Assembly: GCA_001783255.1 (NCBI GenBank)
Contig: MFRB01000012.1
Location: 4,869-22,011, forward strand
Direction of reading: 5' to 3'
Origin: Candidatus Magasanikbacteria bacterium RIFOXYD12_FULL_33_17
Lineage (GTDB): Bacteria > Patescibacteriota > Patescibacteriia > Magasanikbacterales > UBA922
DNA: 17,143 bases
Position 1 is the stretch's first letter, and each line of letters begins with the position of its first letter. This document shows, piece after piece, positions 12,251 through 17,143 of the stretch. Made by a program: the position numbers and the translations under genes. Below the pieces are notes generated by a model. That model ran no database searches. It was not told the origin of the DNA and was given only the letters and a program-made list of their open reading frames with translations.

Positions 12251-12682
12251 ATGCCTGAATTAATGACAAGACACACTGAAATAAAACCAGACATGCCTAC
12301 CCCTATTGAAATCGAAACTAATGACGCTCTAACACAACGACTAAGACTTGAATTAAAATTGGATGACGAAAAAATAAAAGAATTCTATGAAAACTATAGA
12401 TTAGTACAAATAGTTATTATACAAAGACTATTTCAAGAACAAGATACAAAAGGAGAAAATGAACTAATAGAACAATTTTCAGGACAAGAAGCTTTCAGCT
12501 TTCAAGCATTACTTGTAGAAGAAGAAACTTCAATTATAAACGGGATTATACATTTCAAAACGACACCTAAGGAAAAGAAGGAGGCTTTCGTTAATGAACT
12601 TTTAAAAAAAATAAGACCATTCCACAAATCTCCTGACAAAAAATTAACAGTAAAAACCACAAAAACAAAACGTCCAAAATAA
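12251..12682 (+). CDS. Hypothetical protein, not recognised
   Basis: A 143-residue soluble protein with no family I recognise. It has no signal peptide or membrane segment. The N-terminus (about 1-25) is proline- and threonine-rich. The middle is acidic and helical (RLRLELKLDDEKIKEFYENYRLVQIVIIQRLFQEQ, about 30-65). A second helical region follows (TPKEKKEAFVNELLKKIRPF), and the tail is strongly basic (KSPDKKLTVKTTKTKRPK). A Shine-Dalgarno-like AAAGGA sits 7 bases before the ATG, better than at most genes here, and codon use matches the neighbours, which supports a real gene. It lies between the tRNA-Gln terminator and its own terminator, whose stem overlaps the last codons, so it is monocistronic. 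Confidence 0.65.
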   Translation: MPELMTRHTEIKPDMPTPIEIETNDALTQRLRLELKLDDEKIKEFYENYRLVQIVIIQRLFQEQDTKGENELIEQFSGQEAFSFQALLVEEETSIINGIIHFKTTPKEKKEAFVNELLKKIRPFHKSPDKKLTVKTTKTKRPK

Positions 12683-12695
12683 TTGGACGTTTTTT
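12667..12695. terminator. Terminator between convergent genes
   Basis: An 11-bp perfect stem AAAACGTCCAA/TTGGACGTTTT (12667-12677 with 12683-12693), followed by T residues. It overlaps the end of the hypothetical gene, and its A-rich flank makes it usable on the minus strand too. Confidence 0.9.
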
Positions 12696-12720
12696 ATTTG
12701 ATTTGAATTTAGTTGTCGTT

Positions 12721-13338
12721 TTATTTCAAAATACCAATTTGTAAACCATTCAACATACTCATAGGATTACTTTGTCCACCATGTTGATTAGTAAAAGCTG
12801 AAGTACCGTCAATTCCACAAAGTGACATAATAGCCGCTTTTCCACCAGGATGTTGTGTCAAAGCAGGAGTAAGATCATATACTTTACCACTTACAGCTGT
12901 CCAACATTTTTGAGCACTATTACCAGCTTTTACTTCTGCCATAGTGTAAGATTTTACAGTTGGAGTAGTAGGAGTGGCTGGAGTAGTTGGTGTAGTTGGT
13001 TTTGGAGTAACAGGTGCTGGTGTTACTTTAGTAGGTGTTTTATCATCATCTTCACCATCTTCAAATTCGTTATCTTCATCTTCATCTTCATCTTCAATTT
13101 CCATTTTTTCTGATGATTTTTTTTCTGCTGTTTTTATTTTTTCTTTTGTAGAATCATCTAGGTCAATTTTTTCTGTATTTGTTACATTTTGCTCTCCCCT
13201 TTCATCTTCCAACAATTCATTGTCCATGACAATTTTTTCTAGATCTTTGCTGTCACTATCACTCAACTTACCTGATTCTTCACAACCAGCACCAACTAAT
13301 AAAAAAATTAGTGCCAAAAAAAATAAATTCTTTTTCAT
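12721..13338 (-). CDS. Lipoprotein with a cytochrome b5-like heme-binding domain
   Basis: A 205-residue predicted lipoprotein: signal peptide MKKNLFFLALIFLLVGAGC with lipobox VGAGC, lipidated C19. An extracytoplasmic linker follows, first charged (runs of E and D at about 79-99), then a T/P-rich stretch (about 101-128: PTTPTTPATPTTP). The C-terminal domain (129-205) matches the cytochrome b5 family (PF00173): SYTMAEVKAGN, CWTAVSGKVYDLTPAL, heme-ligand motif H163-P-G-G, and the second candidate axial histidine H186 in TNQHGGQ. C145 and C174 could form a disulfide. Heme binding is inferred from the ligand pair. A redox or ligand-binding role on the cell surface is possible, but no electron-transfer partner is encoded nearby. 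The minus-strand promoter at 13389-13416 is clear. Confidence 0.9.
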   Translation of the reverse strand: MKKNLFFLALIFLLVGAGCEESGKLSDSDSKDLEKIVMDNELLEDERGEQNVTNTEKIDLDDSTKEKIKTAEKKSSEKMEIEDEDEDEDNEFEDGEDDDKTPTKVTPAPVTPKPTTPTTPATPTTPTVKSYTMAEVKAGNSAQKCWTAVSGKVYDLTPALTQHPGGKAAIMSLCGIDGTSAFTNQHGGQSNPMSMLNGLQIGILK

Positions 13339-13388
13339 ATAACATTAGTTAATTTGCCCTAAATTAGGCTTTAATAAATTATGCTTAT

Positions 13389-13416
13389 ATTATACCAAAA
13401 AGATATAAATTAGCAA
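13389..13416 (-). promoter_or_regulatory. Promoter of the cytochrome b5 lipoprotein gene
   Basis: On the minus strand TTGCTA (13411-13416), 16-bp spacer, TATAAT (13389-13394), about 50 bp before the ATG. Confidence 0.7.
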
Positions 13417-13420
13417 GACC

Positions 13421-13449
13421 TTGAAAAAAAAGCTAAAATAAGGTAAGAT
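13421..13449 (+). promoter_or_regulatory. Promoter of rlmN
   Basis: TTGAAA (13421-13426), 17-bp spacer, TAAGAT (13444-13449). It is back to back with the lipoprotein promoter. Confidence 0.6.
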
Positions 13450-13467
13450 GATCTCGTCAGCCTGAAC

Positions 13468-13482
13468 TTAATCCAGGATTAA
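13468..13482 (+). promoter_or_regulatory. Dyad covering the rlmN ribosome-binding site
   Basis: TTAATCC-A-GGATTAA is a 15-bp dyad ending on the A of the first rlmN ATG. The Shine-Dalgarno-like AGGA (13475-13478) lies within it, so a short stem could mask initiation at 13482. A second in-frame ATG at 13491 would be left free. A suggestion only. Confidence 0.35.
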
Positions 13483-14510
13483 TGAACTTTATGAACTTAG
13501 ACAAATTAAAAGAAGTTTTAAAAGGTGAACCAAGCTTTCGTTACAAACAAGCTTGGCAAGCTGTTTTTGTTGATTTAATAGAAGATTGGGATGAAAATAC
13601 CACTTTACCAAAAGCTATTCGCGATAGACTAAAAGAAGAATGCCCTCTTGAAATAAAATCAACAGCTTTTGATTCCAATAAAACTGATACTACCAAGGCA
13701 CTAATTTTGCTTGAAGATGGCTCTCAAATTGAGACAGTCCTTATGATGCACAAAGACGGTCGTAATACTGTCTGTGTTTCTTCTCAAGTTGGTTGTCCTG
13801 TTGGTTGTGTTTTTTGTGCCACAGGTACTCTAGGTCTTGGTCGTAATTTGACTGTTAGTGAAATTGTTCTACAAGTCTTATTCTTTGGTAGATACTTGAA
13901 AAAAAATTACAAAGAAAATACTCGCATTACCAATATCGTCTATATGGGTATGGGTGAACCATTTATGAACTATGACAATGTCATGGCTTCTATCAAATTG
14001 TTAAATGACAAAGATGCCTTCAATATTGGTGCCAGACATATTTCTGTTTCTACAAGTGGCGTCGTAACCGGTATCAAAAAATTTGCCAAAGAACCATTGC
14101 AACTAAATCTTGCTATTTCCCTGCATGCTCCAAATGATGCACTACGCTCAGAATTGATGCCTATCAACAAACGTTTTGGCATTGAAAAAGTAATGGCCGC
14201 TGTTGAAGAATACAAAAATGATAGAGGTCGCCAAATCATGTTTGAATATCTTATGATGGATGGTATCAATGATAGAGAAGAACATGCTAGACAATTAATA
14301 CGCTTACTTGGAGAAGATACTTCACTTTATATGGTCAATCTGATCCGCTACAATCCAACTGGAAAATTCAAACCATCTCTAACACAAAATATCAAAAAAT
14401 TCAAAAATATTTTAATGCGCGCAGGTATCAAAGTTTCTGAACGTTTCGCTTTTGGTCAGGATATCAATGCAGCTTGTGGACAATTAGCTTTGAAAAATAA
14501 GAAAAAATAA
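13482..14510 (+). CDS. rlmN: Dual-specificity 23S rRNA/tRNA adenine-C2 methyltransferase (radical SAM)
   Basis: Methylates C2 of A2503 in 23S rRNA and of A37 in some tRNAs, using radical SAM chemistry with a methyl-cysteine intermediate. The 342 residues are slightly short for the family, mainly at the N-terminus. The substrate region Q82-IETVLMM is followed by V-C98-VSSQVG and the iron-sulfur motif C105-x3-C109-x2-C112 (CPVGCVFC), then ATGTLGLGRNLTVSEIV, the SAM-binding MGMGEP (155-160), and the HISVSTSGVV and LAISLHAPND strands. The methyl-carrying cysteine is probably C332 in the C-terminal INAACGQLA. It is distinguished from Cfr only by overall context; RlmN is far more likely as a housekeeping gene. 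Initiation may be at 13482 or at the second ATG at 13491. Confidence 0.95.
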   Translation: MNFMNLDKLKEVLKGEPSFRYKQAWQAVFVDLIEDWDENTTLPKAIRDRLKEECPLEIKSTAFDSNKTDTTKALILLEDGSQIETVLMMHKDGRNTVCVSSQVGCPVGCVFCATGTLGLGRNLTVSEIVLQVLFFGRYLKKNYKENTRITNIVYMGMGEPFMNYDNVMASIKLLNDKDAFNIGARHISVSTSGVVTGIKKFAKEPLQLNLAISLHAPNDALRSELMPINKRFGIEKVMAAVEEYKNDRGRQIMFEYLMMDGINDREEHARQLIRLLGEDTSLYMVNLIRYNPTGKFKPSLTQNIKKFKNILMRAGIKVSERFAFGQDINAACGQLALKNKKK

Positions 14511-14513
14511 AAC

Positions 14514-14624
14514 AATGATTGCACAGATTATATTGGATTACACTGAATTACAAAAAAACGTAAACCTTACAAGGTTTACGTTTTTTAATCTGTGTAATCT
14601 TTTTTAAATCAATGTAATCAGTGT
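14514..14624 (-). repeat. Palindromic element copy A (~110 bp)
   Basis: Read on the minus strand this copy aligns along its whole length with copy B (16230-16341), at roughly 85-90% by eye. Termini are imperfect inverted repeats of the form ACACTGATTACA(C/T)(A/T)GATT, and the centre is the AACGTAAACCTT/AAGGTTTACGTT terminator hairpin. It ends one base before the stop codon of the cadherin-like gene. Confidence 0.85.
14553..14586. terminator. Bidirectional terminator in palindromic copy A
   Basis: AAAAAACGTAAACCTT pairs with AAGGTTTACGTTTTTT around a very short loop; runs of A on the left and T on the right allow use on both strands. It lies between the convergent rlmN and cadherin-like genes. 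Confidence 0.85.
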
Positions 14625-14625
14625 C

Positions 14626-16113
14626 TTATTCCAATTCTCTATATACTTTGAGAGTATAAGTTTTATTGAATTCAGGAGCATCCGGTATTTCTACTACTAC
14701 TTTTATATTATTTTCACCATAATCAAGAGTTACATATTTAGAAGTAGTTTGGGTACCATCGATAATCACTCTAGCTTTACTATTTTTAGCTTTAGCTGTT
14801 ACCAAGAATCTTTCTACATCGGCATCTGCACTAATAAAATAGATACTATGTTTTGAATCAAAAGCTGGAAAAAAACCACCAACAAAGTTCGTTTTCAAAG
14901 AAGCTAAATCATTGTCACCTAATTTTGGATATTGATAACGTTTTACTGCTATTTCGTAATATGTAGTAGCACCATTTTGTGATACTGATCTAATAGTTAC
15001 TTTGTTATCACCATAATTTAGTGAGATACTAGCAGTTCCTTTATAACCACTAGATAACTTTTTATCATTTACATAAATATTAGTAAGAGTATCTTCAGCT
15101 AAAATATTTAGATTCAAAACACTTTCATCATACTGAGCTACCAAATCATATTTTCTAGTTTCAGCTTTAAAACCTGGGGTAAATTTATCACGCAAGTTTT
15201 CAGAGATACTTCTAATATAATTGTTTTCATTTGGACCTTCACGTAATACTTCCAAAGTATAAACATTTTCTGTACCATTTTGATTGACTACTTTGATAGT
15301 ATAATTATTTGTACCAATAGACAAAGCTAAATTGATACTAGCATAAGTAGCTACAGGCGTACCATTTACATAAACATTCAAATCAGTATCTGTTGCCAAA
15401 GGTTTTAGAGTAAAAGAAGTTTCTGTAAATTTTGCATTAATGAAATAATTATTAGTACGAGTATTGAAAGATGGTTGTAAACGAGCACTAAGATTTTCAG
15501 TAAGAGATCTCAAAAGTGGTTCAAGCTCAACAACAGCTACCATACCAGTCGAAACTTTGGAAGCGATAATACCTCTATTTCTAAGTTCAGCATCAATACT
15601 AGTACTCAAAGCGGCTGCATAAGTCTTAGAAAATTTAGTACTGATATTCAAATCACTACCAAATTTATAATCATTGAAATCTTTACTTGGCAATATCAAA
15701 ATATTTTTGTACCAATCACTACCATAATAAGTTTGAGCTGTTTTTTCATCAGAGATCCATCTAAGAGTTGCACCAGCATCTACTAAATATACTTTAGTAC
15801 TGTTAGCAAATTTTACCAATTGTTTGACAGGTTCAACAGTAACATTGTATTTAGCAGTTCTGTAAAAATTGAAATCAGCAAGAGAAACATTTTTTACTCC
15901 AGAAAAATCACTATACCAACTTCTAAAAGTAGCTTCATCAGGAATTTTGTATTTATAAGAATCTGAACCTACATAATAGATATCAGCTTTGTTAGCTACT
16001 TTGATAAGAGTACCGACTGGATAAGAAGCAGCCGCTACCATACCTGGCTTCATAAAAACAGACAGAAGCACATATAGAATATAAGTTGTGGAAATAAGTA
16101 AGTATTTTTTCAT
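14626..16113 (-). CDS. Secreted protein with three cadherin-like beta-sandwich domains
   Basis: A 495-residue exported protein. A signal peptide (about 1-29, ending MVAAAS) is followed by two copies of a short module (about 35-84 and 98-149; IYYV...YKI-x-DE and VYLV...RWI-x-DE), the same type as at the C-terminus of the 10967-11962 protease. A helical stretch (about 163-192) leads to three cadherin-like (PF12733) domains: about 201-291, 299-392 and 401-493. Each follows the pattern L-x-S-L/I...F-x-P-x-F...Y-x-(V/I)...V-x-(V/I)-(N/D)-G/D...L-x-x-G-x-N-x-x-(T/I)-(I/V)-x-V...Y-T-(L/I)-x-V-x-R. There is no C-terminal anchor or LPXTG motif, so it is released, or held by other surface components. 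The likely role is adhesive or structural. It has a near-consensus promoter at 16148-16176 and is flanked by inverted palindromic elements A and B. Confidence 0.9.
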   Translation of the reverse strand: MKKYLLISTTYILYVLLSVFMKPGMVAAASYPVGTLIKVANKADIYYVGSDSYKYKIPDEATFRSWYSDFSGVKNVSLADFNFYRTAKYNVTVEPVKQLVKFANSTKVYLVDAGATLRWISDEKTAQTYYGSDWYKNILILPSKDFNDYKFGSDLNISTKFSKTYAAALSTSIDAELRNRGIIASKVSTGMVAVVELEPLLRSLTENLSARLQPSFNTRTNNYFINAKFTETSFTLKPLATDTDLNVYVNGTPVATYASINLALSIGTNNYTIKVVNQNGTENVYTLEVLREGPNENNYIRSISENLRDKFTPGFKAETRKYDLVAQYDESVLNLNILAEDTLTNIYVNDKKLSSGYKGTASISLNYGDNKVTIRSVSQNGATTYYEIAVKRYQYPKLGDNDLASLKTNFVGGFFPAFDSKHSIYFISADADVERFLVTAKAKNSKARVIIDGTQTTSKYVTLDYGENNIKVVVEIPDAPEFNKTYTLKVYRELE

Positions 16114-16147
16114 AAAATATATAGATATTTGTTATGAATAATAAAAC

Positions 16148-16176
16148 AGTATAGCACAAAAAAGCAGTTTTGTCAA
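16148..16176 (-). promoter_or_regulatory. Strong promoter of the cadherin-like gene
   Basis: On the minus strand TTGACA (16171-16176), 17-bp spacer ending in TGC, TATACT (16148-16153). This is one of the best promoters in the window and suggests high expression. Confidence 0.85.
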
Positions 16177-16229
16177 GAGTAAATAGCCCTTTCTTAGCTA
16201 ATATTAGCCAATAATTCTATCTAAAACAA

Positions 16230-16341
16230 ACACTGATTACACAGATTTTTAAAAGATTACACAGATTAAAAAACGTAAACCTTGTAAGGTTTACGTTTTT
16301 TTTGATTCAGTGTAATCCAATATAATCAGTGTAATCAGTGT
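16230..16341 (+). repeat. Palindromic element copy B (~112 bp)
   Basis: Bounded by 18-bp terminal inverted repeats, ACACTGATTACACAGATT (16230-16247) and AATCAGTGTAATCAGTGT (16324-16341), one mismatch. An internal AGATTACACAGATT copy and a GATTCAGTGTAATCC segment flank the central terminator hairpin. It is inverted relative to copy A. Its right end runs into the P-type ATPase gene and supplies that gene's TGA stop. Confidence 0.88.
16268..16303. terminator. Terminator hairpin in palindromic copy B
   Basis: AAAAAACGTAAACCTT pairs with AAGGTTTACGTTTTTT around a GT loop, with long A and T flanks on either side. On the minus strand it would end transcription of the P-type ATPase gene. Confidence 0.85.
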
Positions 16342-17143
16342 CCTACTCGAATTCGCAAACTATTAACCACGACCGAGACACTACTCAGACTCATAGCCAA
16401 AGCCGCAATCATTGGACTCAAAAATCCCAAAGCAGCCAGCGGAATAGCAACGACATTATAAAAAAAGGCGAAAAAGAGGTTTTGTTTGATAGTTGAAAAA
16501 GTCTTTTTAGAAAGCCTGATAGCTTCATAGACTTTTAAGGGATTACTGTTGGTTAGGACGATATTTCCTGTTTCTAGGGCAATATCACTACCACCACCCA
16601 TAGCCAGCCCCAAATCGGCTTGTGCGAGCGCAGGCGCATCGTTGATACCGTCACCGACGAAGGCTACGACCTTGTTTTGAGCTTGGAGTTTCTTCACTTC
16701 TTCTGACTTGTTTTGTGGTAAAACTTCAGCCACAACTTTGGTAATTCCCAATTCCTTGGCAATAGCCTCAGCCGTCTTACGATGGTCGCCGGTGATCATA
16801 TAGACTTCAATATTTTGGTCTTGCAATTTCTTCACTGCCTCTTTGGCAGTACCTCGCAAGATATCAGCCACAGCAATCACAGCCAAGACTTCAGACTTAT
16901 CAAAAAGATAAATTGGTGTTTTACCTTTTTCCGCATAATTTTCAAATATTTCTTCAGCTTCTTTATTAATAACAACTTTTTCTTCGCTAACAAATTTAGC
17001 ATTACCTAAAAATATTTCTTGATTATTTACTAATCCTTTTATTCCCCTACCTTTTACAGTTTGAACTTTTTTAGCTTCTGGGATAGTCAGACTTTTTTCT
17101 GTAGCAAATTTAGTAAAAGCTAAAGCAAGTGAATGTTCACTTT
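16335..17143 (-). CDS. copA: Copper-type P1B ATPase, C-terminal part (5' end beyond window)
   Basis: Cation-pumping P-type ATPase in the inner membrane. The frame is open to the right edge, so the metal-binding N-terminus, CPC transmembrane motif and DKTGT phosphorylation site lie outside. About 268 residues are visible: the P1B signature as SEHSLALAF (SEHPLA in most members), KGRGIKGLV, the hinge with ITGDHRKTAEAIA, GDGINDAPALAQADLGLAMG, SDIALE, and the last two membrane helices with FFYNVVAIPLAA (YN) and AALAMSLSSVSVVVNSLRI (M-x-x-SS). These YN and MxxSS signatures fit the Cu(I) exporting P1B-1 group. The stop is TGA at 16335-16337, inside palindromic copy B, so the last two residues come from the repeat. 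The 16600-16870 part is clearly richer in GC than the rest of the gene. Confidence 0.92.
   Translation of the reverse strand, partial: SEHSLALAFTKFATEKSLTIPEAKKVQTVKGRGIKGLVNNQEIFLGNAKFVSEEKVVINKEAEEIFENYAEKGKTPIYLFDKSEVLAVIAVADILRGTAKEAVKKLQDQNIEVYMITGDHRKTAEAIAKELGITKVVAEVLPQNKSEEVKKLQAQNKVVAFVGDGINDAPALAQADLGLAMGGGSDIALETGNIVLTNSNPLKVYEAIRLSKKTFSTIKQNLFFAFFYNVVAIPLAALGFLSPMIAALAMSLSSVSVVVNSLRIRVGH

Noticed and set aside
12850..13342. Plus-strand serine-rich ORFs opposite the lipoprotein gene
   Set aside because: They are antisense shadows of the acidic and T/P-rich linker; the minus-strand frame has a lipobox and a recognisable heme-binding domain.
16335..16886. P-type ATPase fragment as an independent 183-residue gene
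   Set aside because: The frame stays open to the right edge and encodes the SEHSLA and hinge regions of the same ATPase, so the TTG at 16886 is internal.
1..17143. CRISPR array, prophage or alternative genetic code
   Set aside because: No regularly spaced repeats or phage structural genes were seen; the only holin-like gene is the chromosomal YvlD type. TGA acts as a stop at 16335-16337, with no in-frame TGA inside the clear genes.

Overview
The window looks like a fragment of an AT-rich bacterial genome from the Candidate Phyla Radiation (Patescibacteria, Parcubacteria-like). The inference rests on gene content, not on a database search. It contains an uridylate kinase that resembles the archaeal type, a SWIB-domain mini-protein, a VirB4/VirD4-like ATPase paired with a small partner protein of a kind I associate with this group, a 235-residue protein whose C-terminal block I recall as typical of CPR genomes, and surface proteins carrying a short K-x-Y-L-[IV] module. 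The standard bacterial code fits: nearly all genes end in TAA and the right-edge ATPase ends in TGA. Most genes lack a strong Shine-Dalgarno sequence. Many have very clear sigma-70-like promoters with 16-17 bp spacers, often with a TG-n-TATAAT extended -10.

Layout. Positions 1-1367 hold three minus-strand genes: pyrH (cut by the left edge), a DUF559 endonuclease gene bracketed by inverted hairpin repeats (a small mobile-looking cassette), and a four-helix YvlD/holin-like membrane protein. Positions 1368-2236 carry no protein gene. They appear to hold three independent structured RNAs: RNA1 on the minus strand with a convincing pseudoknot, then RNA2 and RNA3 on the plus strand, each with its own promoter and terminator. 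Positions 2237-8821 are plus-strand genes: cysS, a small partner protein plus a type IV secretion-like ATPase, then a conserved hypothetical gene coupled to an OafA-like acyltransferase. Positions 8877-11962 hold SWIB (minus), divergent from dnaX and a secreted C39-like protease (plus). tRNA-Gln(CTG) and a small hypothetical gene follow. A minus-strand lipoprotein with a cytochrome b5 domain is divergent from rlmN. A large secreted protein with three cadherin-like domains (minus) is flanked by two inverted copies of a ~110-bp palindromic element. The C-terminal part of a CopA-type P1B ATPase (minus) runs off the right edge.

Functionally the window mixes information-processing housekeeping genes (pyrH, cysS, dnaX, rlmN, tRNA-Gln) with envelope functions (acyltransferase, ATPase, protease, lipoprotein, cadherin-like protein, copper ATPase). 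I see no defence island, CRISPR array or prophage. The least explained parts are the RNA cluster at 1440-2122, the repeat-flanked DUF559 cassette at 531-1012, and the paired palindromic elements around 14514-16341.
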